Shown: positions 10,351-49,622, numbered from the stretch's first letter. The stretch: 64,000 bases of DNA from Prorocentrum cordatum (GCA_963575745.1 CAUYUJ010013925.1:146030-210029), one strand, 5' to 3'. Notes: generated from the letters alone by a model not told the origin. A program made the numbers and translations.

Positions 10351-10419
10351 ATCGGCCCGCCCTCGCCCGCGACGACGGGCCGCCCACGCCGGTCACAGCG
10401 ACATCGGTCCGGTCACGGA

Positions 10420-10550
10420 TGGGAGGGGAGGAGGGAGGAGGGAGGAGGGAGGAGGTAGGAGGGAGGAAGGAGGAGAGAGGATATGGAGGAATAATGAGGG
10501 GAGCAACACCCCAGCAAGGAGGAGGGAGGAGGGAGGAAGGAAGTGGAAGG
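10420..10550. repeat. (GGA)n tract
   Basis: GGAGGGA units interrupted by short unique sequence, within the intron downstream of the exon at 10598-10693. Confidence 0.75.
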
Positions 10551-10597
10551 ATGGGGGGTCACAGCACCCCTCCCGCGGCCCCGCGGCCCCGCCCCAC

Positions 10598-10693
10598 CTC
10601 GGCGGTGGCCACGTCCATCGCCCCGCGGATCCCCTCTGAGCTGGCCCAGGCCCAGCGAGAGTCGTTTTCGATAAGGTTGTCGAGGAGGCTCAC
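10598..10693 (-). CDS. 32-codon exon (WAWASSE) of the repeat-family gene
   Basis: Acceptor CCGCCAG, then VSLLDNLIENDSRWAWASSE and GIRGAMDVATAE, then a GT donor after GCCGAG. It joins in phase to the exon at 11002-12134 (GVMSQ then VSLLDNL). The W.WA block matches the WAWAKTD block of the copy 1 C-terminus at 4319-5047, which supports shared ancestry. Confidence 0.65.
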
Positions 10694-10819
10694 CTGGCGG
10701 CGGAAGGCGGGGGGCGGCGGGCGGAGGGGCGGAGAAGGAGGATGCGGGGGGAGCAGTGGAGTAGCTGGAGGCAAGGGCAGGTATATCACAAGTGTGGAGG
10801 ATGGGGTGAATCCCGTGCC

Positions 10820-11000
10820 TCCACCTCCTCCTCCGCTTCCTCTTCCTTTCTCCTGGGTTACGCGTGTTCACCATTGCTCCTCCTCCTCCTCCTCCTCTCC
10901 CGCCTCCTCCTCCTTCTCCTCTTGCTCCTGCCCCGTCTCCGTCTCCTCCTCCTCCGCCTCCTGCCCCTCCTCTTCCTCCTCCTTCCTCTCCTCGTAGTCG
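10820..11000. repeat. CTC/CCG-rich intron
   Basis: CTC-rich tract separating the exons at 10598-10693 and 11002-12134. Confidence 0.7.
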
Positions 11001-11001
11001 C

Positions 11002-12134
11002 CTGCGACATCACACCCGAGTACATCGTCTTGACCTTGGCGTAGTCCAGCTTCCACTGGGGCGCCTTGGTCCTCTTCTGCTCGGAGCGGCAGCCGCTGCC
11101 GCCGCCGTCGCCACCACCGCCGCTGCCGATGTTGGCCGCGGTGCGCTTCTTGCCGCGCTGGCCCTGGGCAGCAGCCTGCGGCTCATGAGGGGGCGTCACT
11201 GGCGGGGGAGTGGCTCCCAATGGGCTCATCTCCTGCGGGGGCGGGGTCTGGGCGACGGGCGTGGCTGCGGCGGCCGCGCCCGCGGCGGTGGCCGCGGCTG
11301 CGGCGCTCGGGCCCGCGCCGCCGGGCACGACCCCACCAGCCGCGGCAGCAGCGCCCGAGCTGATATTCGACAAGGCGCCAGGCGTCTGCGACGGCTGCCT
11401 CGTCCAAGTCTCGAACTCATGCCAGGCCTTCTCGTACTTGTCGGACAGCTCGTGGGTCACGAAGAGAATGAGGAGGGACGATGTCATCTTGCACCACTTC
11501 GTCCACTTCCCCCCCATCATCACTGCCTTCGTGCAGTAACGGATCGCGAGCTTCTTCCCAGTCCCCCCCCCGCCGAATTTCCAGGCAATGCGGCCAAGGG
11601 AGAGGTGTTCGCCTTTCAATTTCTCCTTCTTCGAGTTCGTCGTGGCAATCTTCATCTCGTGCATCCTCTCCCACTTCTTGAACTCTCCCTCGGCCCACCT
11701 CTGGCGGAAGGCAGCTTTGTTCGTGTAGCCAGCCTCCCTGATGTAAGCCGCGTGGAGCTCGGGGTCCCTGTCCAGCGCCCGCTGCCAGCGACCCGCTATC
11801 GGGTTGCCAGCTCCCTTCGCGGTTCCGAATAGGAAACCCTTGGACTGCAAGTGCCTCCACATCAACTCCTCCTCCGTCGTCGCGACCTCGCTGTTGTCCT
11901 CTGGCATAGCGTCGGGTCGGTGTTGGCGTAGCTGGCACATCAGGTTGCCCTGGTAGAAGTTGGAAAACTTCTGCTCGACGGCGTCGATCTCCTCATTCGG
12001 GTTTTCCTGCTCGAGCATGATCATACCCTGGGACAGCTGATTGACCAGCTCATCTTTCGTCAAGGTGCCCGCCAGCCTCGCCTGGTCATCCTGCGAGAAT
12101 GAATCTGCAGGCTCATCGCCTGGCACGTCGCGGC
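11002..12134 (-). CDS. Main exon of uncharacterised dinoflagellate family protein
   Basis: About 378 codons from acceptor CCTGCAG (12135) to a GC donor after ATGTCGCAG (11002). The order is: LTKDELVNQLSQGMIMLEQE; KFSNFYQGNLMCQLRQHRPD; EEELMWRHLQSKGFLFGTAK; AFRQRWAEGEFKKWERMHEM; LGRIAWKFGGGGTGKKLAIR; a Cys/Trp segment KWTKWCKM; an Ala/Pro/Gly linker; a basic GKKRTAA stretch; and QWKLDYAKVKTMYSGVMSQ. ELMWRHL..KG.LFGTA is a block I associate with a repeated dinoflagellate hypothetical family, function unknown. The GGGGTGKK run only superficially resembles a P-loop and has no Walker B partner. Confidence 0.7.
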
Positions 12135-12425
12135 CTGCAGGGCGCGACGACGACGCCCGTGATAACTGTACACTCCCGCCGCCCTCCCACTTCGCCGCCG
12201 CCCGCGGGCGAAGTGGGGAGTGGCGGGAGTCGTTCAATTCTGGGGCTCGTCGTCGGCACCCCAACCTTGGGGCGCTGCGCCCGCGCTAAGCCCAAGCGCG
12301 CCAGGTCCTGAGGTCAGCCCGCCAACCCTGGGGTTTCCTTGCCTTGCCTCCCCCTCTGCCCCTCCACGGGGATGGAGGGGCCGAGGACCTTCAACGGAAT
12401 AAGGGTTCGAATTAAGTTTGAAGGT
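12135..12425. other. Intron-like spacer
   Basis: Between the exon at 11002-12134 and the QPT-repeat exon. It contains an inverted CCCGCGGGCG / GAAGTGGG stretch and an AT-richer segment at 12400-12420. No exon is recognised. Confidence 0.4.
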
Positions 12426-13507
12426 CAGAGCGGTCCCCAACTGGTGTTGCGGAAGAGGCCCGCCTGCTGCCACTCGTGAGGGATGGCGAACAGGTTCTGC
12501 GCGCCGCCGAGCTGCTGCAAGCCCGACTGCCCCTGCCACGGGCAGGGATGACCGGCCACGCCCAGCATCCCCACGGAGCCCGCGGTCTGCGAGGCACCTG
12601 CTGCGGCGCCGACGCTGGACACCTGCGCGATCTCATGGCGCGGCCTAGCGTTCTCACTGGCCCACAAGCTTCCCAAGGTTCCCAAGGGCGGCAATGAGGG
12701 CGTCGGCAAGCTCGCATCGATGAATCGGGGGGCAGCGCCTAAGCTCGGCGCCCATGGCCCGCCCGAGGGGCCCGACGAAGGCTGCCCCGTCGGCTTCTGG
12801 ATGCCCGTCGGCTGTTGCTGGATGCCTGCCGTCGGCTGTTGCTGGAGGCCCGTCGGTTGCTGCTGGAAGCCCGTCGTCGGCTGCTGATGGACGCCCGTCG
12901 TCGGCTGTTGCTGGACGCCCGTCGTCGGCTGCTGGACGCCTGTCGTCGGCTGTTGCTGGATGCCCGTCGGCTGCTGGACGCCCGTCGTCGGCGGCTGCTG
13001 GATGCCCGTCGTCGGCGGTTGCTGGATGCCCGTCGTCGGCGGCAGCTGGGCGCCATCCGTCGGCTGGACGCCCGTCGGCTGCTGGGCGCCCGTCGGTTGC
13101 TGCTGGATGCCCGTCGGTTGCTGGACGCCCGTCGGTTGCTGCTGGACGCCAGTCGTCGGCTGGGTGCCCGTCGTCGGCTGCTGCTGGGCGCCCGTCGGCT
13201 GTTGGGGGAGGCCCGTCGTCGGCTGTTGCTGGATGCCCGCCGTCGGCTGTTGCTGGATGCCCGTCGTCGTCGGCTGTTGCTGGATGCCTGTCGTCGGCTG
13301 TTGGTGGATGCCTGTCGTCGGCTGCTGGGCGCCAGTCGGCTGTTGCTGGACGCCTGCCGTCGGCTGCTGCTGGAAGCACGTCGGCTGAAGCTGAAAAAGT
13401 AAAAAAAAAGAAAAAAAAAAGGGAAAAAAATATGAAAAAGAAAAACAAAAAAAAAACAAAAAAAAAAAATAAAAATAAAAAAAAAAAACCTGGAAATAAG
13501 AAAAAAA

Positions 13508-13595
<88 letters not shown>

Positions 13596-14671
13596 AAAAA
13601 AAGAAAAAAAAAAAAAAAAAGACAATAAAAAAAAAATAATAAAAAGAAAAAAAAAAAAAAAGAACAAAAAAAAAAAAAAAGAAAAATAAAAAAAAAGAAA
13701 AACCAACAAATAAAAAAAAAAGACAAAAAAAAAAAAAAATAAGAAAAAAAAAAAAGAAACAAAAGGACAAAAAAGCAAAAAAAAAAAAACAAAAAAAAAT
13801 AAAAAAAAAAAAAAAAAGAAGCCCGTCGTCGGCTGCTGCTGGGTGCCCGTCGTCGGCTGTTGCTGGGTGCCCGTCGGCTGTTGCTGGATGCCCGTCGTCG
13901 GCTGTTGGGGGATGCCCGTCGTCGGCTGTTGCTGGATGCCCGCCGTCGGCTGTTGCTGGATGCCCGCCGTCGGCTGGATGCCCGTGGGCTGCTGGACGCC
14001 CGTCGGTCGTTGCTGGATGCCCGTCGGTTGCTGGATGCCCGTCGTCGGCTCCTGGACGCCCGTCGTCGGCTGTTGCTGGAAGGCCGCCGTCGGTTGTTGC
14101 TGGACGCCCGTCGGCTGTTGCTGGATGCCTGCCGTCGGTTGTTGCTGGACGCCCGTCGGCTGCTGGACGCCATCCGTCGGCTGTTGCTGGGCGCCCGTTG
14201 TCGGCTGGATGCCTGTCGGCTGCTGGACGCCCGTCGGTTGCTGCTGGTCGCCCGTCGGTTGCTGGACCCCCGTCGGCTGCTGCTGGTCGCCCGTCGTCGG
14301 CTGTTGCTGGACGCCCTCCGTCGGCTGCTGCTGGACGCCCGTCGGCTGTTGCTGGATGCCCATCGTCGGCTGCTGCTGGACGCCCGTCGGCTGCTGGGCG
14401 CCCTCCGTCGGCTGGTGCTGGATGCCCGTCGTCGGCGGTTGCTGGATGCCCGTCGTCGGCTGCTGGGCGCCCGTCGGCTGCTGCTGGATGCCCGTCGGCT
14501 GCTGCTGGACGCCAGTCGTCGGCTGGATGCCCGTCGTCGGCTGCTGGACGCCCTCCGTCGGCTGGATGCCCGTCGTCGGCTGCTGGGCGCCCGTCGACGT
14601 GTCCGCCTCGTTCCACGCGCCGAGCTCGCCCTCGCCCGGGCGCGGTGGCGAATCGGGAATGTCGATCACGC
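12425..14671 (-). CDS. QPT-repeat exon(s) split by a poly-T intron
   Basis: On the minus strand, after acceptor CTTGTAG at 14672, the frame reads [20 protein letters not shown], then dozens of units such as [16 protein letters not shown] and QPTEGVQ. The repeats are interrupted by a T-rich (sense strand) tract at about 13387-13820, resume in another frame, and end in unique sequence ([20 protein letters not shown] ... [20 protein letters not shown]) closing at 12425. The poly-T tract starts GCTTC and ends TTTTTCAG, so it is most simply a GC-AG intron. The Gln/Pro/Thr repeats suggest an extended low-complexity linker, perhaps of a nuclear or cell-surface protein; the strong unique tail supports coding. 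Exon ends near 12430 are uncertain. Confidence 0.55.
12785..14605. repeat. Minisatellite of 18/21/24-bp units
   Basis: Units built from TGCTGGATGCCCGTCGTCGGC and shortened or lengthened by whole triplets. All unit lengths are multiples of three, which leaves all six frames open for long distances. It is split by the A-rich tract at 13387-13820. Confidence 0.85.
13387..13820. repeat. 430-bp A-rich tract (T-rich on sense strand)
   Basis: More than 90% A on the plus strand with scattered G, T and C. On the coding (minus) strand it is a polypyrimidine T tract bounded by GC and CAG, so probably an intron; its length may be misassembled. Confidence 0.75.
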
Positions 14672-14679
14672 CTACAAGA

Positions 14680-14831
14680 GGAGGAGGAGGGGGAGGGGGA
14701 GAGGAGGATGAGGAGGGTGGCGAGGGCGAGAAGGAGGACGAGGAGGAGAACAACGAGAGAGAGAGAGAGAGAGAGAGAAGAAGAGAGAGAGAGAGAGATA
14801 GAGAGAGAGAGAGGAGAGAGAAGAGAGAGAT

Positions 14832-14881
<50 letters not shown>

Positions 14882-14900
14882 GAGGAGGATAACAACGAGA
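14680..14900. repeat. (GA)n and (GGA)n microsatellite
   Basis: GA/GAGAGA repeats from about 14755 to 14880, flanked by GGA-rich stretches. Intronic by position. Confidence 0.85.
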
Positions 14901-15074
14901 GAATGAGGAGAGGAGGACAAGGAGGAGGACAAGGGCGAGAAGGAGGACGAGGGCCTTGCTGCTCCGCCTCGCGCCTCTGCAGCTCCGAGAAGAAGGCGTC
15001 CTAGCTGGGGGGCACGGGCGGGCGAGGGGATCAAAGGAAGGAGGGGCGGAGGCGGGAAACGATATCCTTTTTTT

Positions 15075-15212
15075 GTTCATCCTCGAGTAGCGCCTCCACC
15101 TCTTTACGAAATCGATCTTCGCGATAAGGGTCGCCCTCTTGGTCGATATGGAGCGGCGCTTCGGGTTCGCGACGACGAGATCGCTGATGATGTTCGGGGT
15201 GGGCGCCTCTAA
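15075..15212 (-). CDS. Exon upstream of QPT exon
   Basis: The minus strand reads GAHPEHHQRSRRREPEAPLH, then IDQEGDPYREDRFRKEVEAL and LEDEQKK. The PYREDRFRKEVE block is charged and helix-like. The acceptor is TTTAG near 15213; the donor is AAAAAAG then GA (a GA donor) near 15072. Assigned to the same gene by order and by resemblance to a dinoflagellate family in which PYREDRF follows a CDIML.K..GYP segment (next entry). Confidence 0.5.
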
Positions 15213-15276
15213 AGTTTTGTTGTTTGTTTTTTTTGTTGGGGGAGGGGGGGGGGGGGGCGATGGGTCGAGAAAATAC

Positions 15277-15368
15277 CTCGAGTGGGTACGGCTTCCACGT
15301 GATGGGGTACCCCAGCCTGTGCTTCGCCAGCATGATATCGCACATATCGATATAGTAGGTCTCTTCGT
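15277..15368 (-). CDS. Exon with CDIMLAKHRLGYP block
   Basis: The minus strand reads EETYYIDMCDIMLAKHRLGY then PITWKPYPLE, followed by a GT donor after CTCGAG at 15277. Compact hydrophobic/aromatic composition and a clean donor support coding. The intron to the next exon is only about 65 bases and contains a C-run. Confidence 0.55.
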
Positions 15369-15534
15369 TAGCGGATGCCGAATGGAGGGGGGCTGCGATG
15401 GAAAGCGAAATTAGGATAAGGAGGGCGAGGAGGAGGAGGAGGAGGAGGAGGAGGAGGAGAAGGATTAGGAAGAGGAGGAGGAGGGAGGAGGAGGAGGAGG
15501 GAGGGGGAGGGGGAGGAGGAGGAGGCTAGCGAGG

Positions 15535-15755
15535 CGGGAGAGGAGCATTGACCCTTCGGCGCTCCGCGTGCGCCCGCGCCCCGCTCGGCGGCGGCGGCGG
15601 CGGGCCCTCGCTGGCCATCGCGATCGCCGCCCGCAAGTCGGCGGCGATCGCGTCCAGCCTCAAGCGGTCCTCCTCCTTCTGGGCCTCCTCCGCGACGCGC
15701 AGCGCCTCCTCCATCTCCTTGTCGTACTCCGCCTTCGTGATGACCGTCGTGAAGG
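15535..15755 (-). CDS. Upstream helical exon
   Basis: The minus strand reads TTVITKAEYDKEMEEALRVA, then EEAQKEEDRLRLDAIAADLR and AAIAMASEG, a charged amphipathic helix or coiled coil. A possible donor GT follows CCGAAGG near 15552; unspliced, the frame stops at 15526. The upstream exon is unclear because the flank is (GGA)n/(TCC)n. Likely part of the same gene as 11002-15368. Confidence 0.5.
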
Positions 15756-15764
15756 GTGCCGATG

Positions 15765-16010
15765 GGGAGGAGGAGGAGGAGGATGAGGAGGAGGAGGAGG
15801 AGGAGGAGGAGGAGGAGGAGGAGGAGGATATCGGGGAATGAGGAGGAGGATAACGAGACGGAGGAGGAAAAAGAGGAGGAGGAGCAGCAGCAGGTGGAGG
15901 AGGAGCAGGAGGAGCAGGAGCAGGAGGAGGAGAAACGGCGGCTGCGAGTGGAGGAGGGAGGAGAAGGGGGAGGAGGAGAAGGAGGAGGAGGAGGACGACG
16001 ACGACGACGC
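15765..16010. repeat. (GGA)n microsatellite block
   Basis: GGA units with a GACGAC run near 15990-16015. On the minus strand, 16030-16130 may hold one more short exon (EVCTRARERMASSSAAGG), too weak to call. Confidence 0.7.
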
Positions 16011-16449
16011 CGACGAGGAGGAGGAAGAGCGAAGAGCCTGGCTGCCGCCAGCAGCCGAGCTCGACGCCATGCGCTCCCGCGCGCGTGTGCAGACCTCTGC
16101 TGGTCGAAAAATAATGGAACCAAACGGCTGCAACATGAGAAGAGAAGGAGGAGGAGGAGGCGCCGACGAGAAGAGGGGATGGATAAGGAAAACAAGGTGA
16201 GGGAGGAGGAGGACGATGACGAGAAGGCGGAGGAGGAGGAAATGACGGGGTGGAGGAGGAGGAGAGGAGGAGGAGGAGGAAAAAGGAAGGAGAGGAAGAG
16301 AAACTTCTGGAGGTCCGATCGGACCCCGCTCTCGCTCGAGACGTCCTCGATTTCAAAGTTGCTCGAACGGAGGGCGGCTCGTCTTCAAAACGGTTTTTCA
16401 ACAGCACAAATCATATCAAAAACACAATTCATATCATATACATCAGAAG

Positions 16450-16620
16450 CCTAGTCACTGGCACGGAAATAACGCATGATATATGATGATACGCATGACA
16501 AATAATATCAAAAATAAGAACTACATATGAGTGATCTTATATCGTCAACATGACAAAACATCGACTCTTATAATAAGATCCAAACGACCTCTGGGAAGTA
16601 CCTTCAACATACGCGATAAT
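16450..16620. other. AT-rich island, no gene seen
   Basis: About 170 bases rich in ATGATATA-type sequence in an otherwise GC-rich region. No open frame or repeat family was recognised; it may be a degraded insertion. Confidence 0.4.
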
Positions 16621-16859
16621 ATACATGATGCTATCCATGCTCCCAAGCCCATGCTCTCAACCCGAGACTTGTCTTTCTGAATTGGGCATCTCCAAAAGGA
16701 ACCGCCAGAGGGTGTATCACAGGCCCGTTCGCGTCCAGACTGTGAGGATGTCTCACGCGGTTCGTCTGCTCCGACGCCTCGAACTCTTCTCTCTTGGAAG
16801 GCCCATGACCGCCGCCATGTATAGCGCGCATGGCCCAAGGGGTGCTGTACTTGCCGGCT

Positions 16860-17890
16860 CGCGCCCAGATCGTGGGACCTCTCGGGCGAAACGCTGGCTT
16901 GGGCACCCCCGACACCTCTAGAGGAAGGGAAACGCGATAAACATAAACTTGTGGCGCTCCGCGCGGAGTCCTTGGATCTGTGCTGGACCCCCCTCCCCGG
17001 CGTGCGGAGCGCGCCAGGGGCGGCGCCGGAGGCGCTGCGGGGGGGGGGGGCCCAGCGCGGATCCAAGAAAGCCGCGCGGAGCGCCAAAAGTTTAGACTTA
17101 TGCCGACCCTTGTTCTTCGAGAGGAGGCCAAAATCGCGGCACAGTTTATGTTTACGTCATTTCTTCTTCGGTGCAGAGTCCCGGGAGCATGCCGCTGCAC
17201 TAGGGCGCTCAAAAGGGGGAAGGAGCCGCCGGGAAAGAGATGCTCTCACGCGCAGACCGGGGCGTCAGGAGCTGAGAGGCACAGCTCGGGACCTGTCCGC
17301 GTCGAAAAAGCATGCTTCGCTTTCTGACCAGGATTCCAAGGCAAACCCAGCCGTGGCGATGGCAGAGCAACAAGCATAAACTTGGACGGTCCGCACGGAT
17401 TTCTTGGATCCAGATCGTGGGACCTCTCGGCCGAAACGCTGGTTTGGGCACCCCTGGACACCTCGGCTTTCAGAGTCCCGAGAGCATCCCATTGCACGTG
17501 GGCTCTCCAAGGAGGGGGAGGAGCCGCCGGGGAGCGCTCCCCGTCGCCTGCCGCGGGCGGAGAGATGCTCTCACGCGCAGACGGGGGCGCCAGGAACCGA
17601 GAGGCACAGCTCGAGACTGAACCGCGCCGAGAAAGTACCCATCGGTCGGAAGAAGTAGGTAGAAACATGAAGTAGGAAGGCAGGCGCTTAAAGCAGATTG
17701 GGTTCCGTCCGTCCCCTTATGGGGGACGGAAGAGGTGAAGCCACTCGATCATTGGAGTTAGGAAGGCGCTTCAAGTAGACTGGAATCTGGGACTCTACAA
17801 ATGCCTACTTTGAGCGACCGATGGGCATGCTTCGCTGTCTGACCAGGATTCCAGAGCAGATCCAGCCACGGCGATGACAGAGCAATAAGA
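16860..17890. repeat. Segmental tandem duplications
   Basis: CAGATCGTGGGACCTCTCGG and the following ~45 bases occur at 16866 and again at 17413. AGAGATGCTCTCACGCGCAG with flanks occurs at 17238 and 17561. CATGCTTCGCT.TCTGACCA with flanks occurs at 17310 and 17826. The blocks are 60-150 bp and 75-90% alike, with foldback family 1 copies between them. Confidence 0.65.
16917..17127. mobile_element. Foldback family 1, copy a
   Basis: A ~200-bp near-palindrome. Outer arms resemble GAAGAAAACGCCATAAACAT. Inner arms are GGCGCTCCGCGCGG / CCGCGCGGAGCGCC, and the centre is rich in GGCGCC. The same family occurs at 17889, 24163, 32041, 37768, 43078 and 44046; the last copy is an exact intron. Confidence 0.75.
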
Positions 17891-18055
17891 AAACGGCACA
17901 AACATAAGCTCTTGACGATCCGCGCAGATCTCTTTGATCCGCGCTGGACGCCCCTCCCTGGCACGCGGAGCGCGCCAGGGGCGGCGCCAGGGGCGCCGCC
18001 AGGGGGGATCCTAGCGCAGATCCAAGAAATCCGCGCGGACTGCCAGAAATTTACG
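17889..18055. mobile_element. Foldback family 1, copy c (3' truncated)
   Basis: Left arm and GC-rich core are present; the right arm stops after AAATTTAC, where a family 2 element begins. A left half only (copy b) lies at 17369-17425. Confidence 0.7.
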
Positions 18056-18228
18056 CATGTCCTCCTACAGGCGGGTGTTGGAAGAGAACTCAAAAATAGT
18101 CCCAACAAGTATGCATCATCAAAATGCTCAAACAAGAATCAAACATTAAAACATCGCCCTCCGACTATTATTTGATCATGTTTGAATATGTCTTCAATGT
18201 CTTCTGTAGAGGGACATGCCAGACTTAA
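18056..18228. mobile_element. Foldback family 2 copy, 5' truncated
   Basis: Begins GCATGTCCTCCTACAGG and ends CTGTAGAGGGACATGCCAGA then CTTAAG, the inverted termini of family 2 (see 50641-50800), with AT-rich interior. Confidence 0.65.
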
Positions 18229-18410
18229 GGCAAGGATCGCGGCATCGGAAAATTGTGAAGGCCTGACGGCCAGTGCCGCCGACCCTGAAAGACATCGACG
18301 ACGACCAGGGGGGGGGGCAGGAGGAGGAGAAGGAGGAGGAGGAGGAGGAGGAGGATGGGGAGGAGGCGGAGAGAAAGAGGAGGAGGAGGAGGAGGAGGAG
18401 GAGGTTCCCT

Positions 18411-47687
<29,277 letters not shown>

Positions 47688-47737
47688 CTGTCCCCGGACC
47701 TCTCCCGGGGCGCCTCCAGAATTTCAACGCGCATCTG

Positions 47738-47910
47738 ATCACCTACCAACCACCCCGACCCAACCCGAAGACCCGAATTTCGGGTTGGGCCGGGTACGGG
47801 CTTCACATGTGCTTTTGCAATGTTCCCCGACCCTCCCCCCCGCCGGAAGTGGAGGGCAAATCGGGGCCTTCGGGTTGGGTTGGGGTGATTTGGTGGGCGG
47901 TGAGAATCCT
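47738..47910. mobile_element. Foldback family 10
   Basis: Left CACCCCGACCCAACCCGAAG faces right CTTCGGGTTGGGTTGGGGTG as inverted repeats, with a further GACCCGAATTTCGGGTTGGG palindrome inside the left half. About 170 bp. Confidence 0.7.
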
Positions 47911-47952
47911 GCCATGGTAACCAGGACCTCCCAGGAGGCTCCAAAGAAGTAG

Positions 47953-48150
47953 AGGCCTCCCAGATTGGGTCGGAGAAGATACGTAGGGTCGGAGGATCTC
48001 GCCGCATCGCCGAAGCATGGACGAGGCATGGGCGACATCGACAATGCGGCGGCAACGTCCGCGTGGAGAAAAGCGGGCGCCACATCGAGCCGCATCGCCA
48101 ATGCATCGACCTTACCTACCCCGACCCGGCCCATCTGGGCGGCCTAGAAC
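47953..48150. mobile_element. Foldback family 11, copy a
   Basis: AGAGGCCTCCCAGATTGGGT and CGGCCCATCTGGGCGGCCT are inverted termini; the interior is rich in CATCGCCGA/GCCGCATCGCC motifs. Confidence 0.65.
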
Positions 48151-48700
48151 ATGACAAGCGTGAGGCAGGGGCAGCGGTATCGATGCCCTCCCGGAGATCC
48201 GACGCTGCGACAAAAAAACAAGAACGCCAGAGAGCACGCCTGGAGCCCGAGATCCCACAATTCTGCGCTATGTTTCGAGCTGGCCCAGTCCGTGGGGACC
48301 CTGGCGCCCGACGCTGGGCGCGAACGCCTGGTGCCGATCAATTGCGACGCCCGGACCTCGGGATAGCGGTACCGATGCCCTCTTCGGCGACTCCGAAAGG
48401 GTGTGGTTTGCAGAGGGTGTGGTTTGCAACCCGCGCCTGGGAAGGGGGAGCGAGCGAGGACCTCGACTAATTGCGCCACGACGAGGGCCCATCAAGCCTC
48501 TGGCGCAGCGCGGCGACCCCTGAGCCCCAACGGCGCCGATCGCGAGCCACACCCTGGCGTAGCCACACCCTGTGCAGTCTCGGGGGCCTCCAAGAGGGGG
48601 GCGTCCAAGCGGGGAGGCGCAAATCGTGTCCGGCGGCATGTGCGCGGCCCCCCTGCCCAGGACGCATTGAGATGAGATGAGAGGAGGCGCCATGAAGTCT
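48150..48700. other. No gene recognised
   Basis: GC-rich DNA with a direct repeat GGGTGTGGTTTGCA at 48409 and 48417. Overlapping open frames on both strands are shadows of composition. Upstream exons of the transporter could be hidden here but none was recognised. Confidence 0.35.
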
Positions 48701-48799
48701 GGGGACATCGTGGCCCCGCCATGATATCCACCCCCTCCTGGTCGTCGCCCCCCTCTCTGCCGCCCCCGCCAGTCGCCGACCTCGCCTCCTCCGAGCGTG

Positions 48800-49015
48800 T
48801 GCCACTGGGCCTGCCTCGGCCTCGGCGGCGCGTCGCGGCCTCGGAGCGGCCGCCGCCGCGGCGGCCACGAGAGGCGCGCCCAGGTCCGCGCCGCCGCCCT
48901 CCAGGCCGCCAGGCGCCGCCCGCGTGGGGGGCATTCGCGCGGGAAGGCGGGGCGGCGGGGGGGGGGGGGCGAGGGGCAACGACAGTCGATGGTCGATGCG
49001 TCGATAGTCCATTGA
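48800..49015 (-). CDS. Possible GC-rich exon, low confidence
   Basis: The minus strand offers frames with Ala/Arg-rich sequence but no family motif and no decisive splice sites. Another candidate exon of the same quality lies at about 49235-49360. Could be real or merely GC-rich DNA. Confidence 0.15.
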
Positions 49016-49059
49016 CCTTCCGACGGAGCTCTCCCATTCCCCCCTCTCTCTCCCTCCTC

Positions 49060-49220
49060 CAGGAGGAGGAGGAGGAGGAGGAGGAGGAGGAGGAGGAGGA
49101 GGAGGGGGAGGAGGAGGAGGAGGAGGAGGAGGAGGAGGAGGAGGGGGAGGAGGAGGGGGAGGAGGAGGGGGAGGAGAAGAAGGAGGAGGGGAAAGAGGAG
49201 GAGGAGGAGGAGGAGGAGGC
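49060..49220. repeat. (GGA)n microsatellite
   Basis: GGA units over 160 bases. Confidence 0.9.
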
Positions 49221-49402
49221 CTTCGGAAGTGTTCGTGTGTCTTCCCCCGCCCTCCAGCCTGGGGGTGCTTCCCAGCGGCTGCGCCTCGCCGAGGGCGCGC
49301 CCGGGGGTGCCCGGCTCGTCCCGAGCGGCCGCCGGAGAGTTGGGCTCTGATCCGAGAGCCAAGGGGCAGCGACAGGGGGGGACCAGCTCAGGGGGGAAGC
49401 AT

Positions 49403-49622
49403 TAGAGGCCTCCCCAGATGGGCTCGGAGTAGATGAGGTCGGAGGATCGCGCCTTACCGCCGATGCAGCGGCGATGCCTCGGCGATGCACCACCGGCGCA
49501 TCGTCCACGTCGGCGGTGCATCGGTGACGTCGGCGTGAAGCAAATCGGTCTCCGCATCGAGCCGCATCCGCGATTCATCGGCGACCCCCTACTCTACTCC
49601 GACCCCATCTGGGAGGCCTCGA
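49403..49622. mobile_element. Foldback family 11, copy b
   Basis: TAGAGGCCTCCCCAGATGGG then CTCGGAGTAGATGA faces TCTACTCCGACCCCATCTGG then GAGGCCTC. Flanks GAAGCATT / GAACCATC may be a target duplication (6/8). Confidence 0.7.

Noticed and set aside
11002-12134. GGGGTGKK as a Walker A P-loop
   Set aside because: The consensus is not met (no GK[ST] after four residues), and no Walker B or surrounding NTPase fold is visible.
12785-14605. CRISPR-like array in the minisatellite
   Set aside because: Units are directly adjacent and vary by triplets; no unique spacers.
12654-15080. Very long minus-strand frames (over 700 codons) through the minisatellite and A-rich tract
   Set aside because: They translate the A-rich tract as poly-Phe and the (GA)n tract as Leu/Ser. 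Frame openness comes from triplet-unit repeats; only the QPT frame with its unique flanks was kept.
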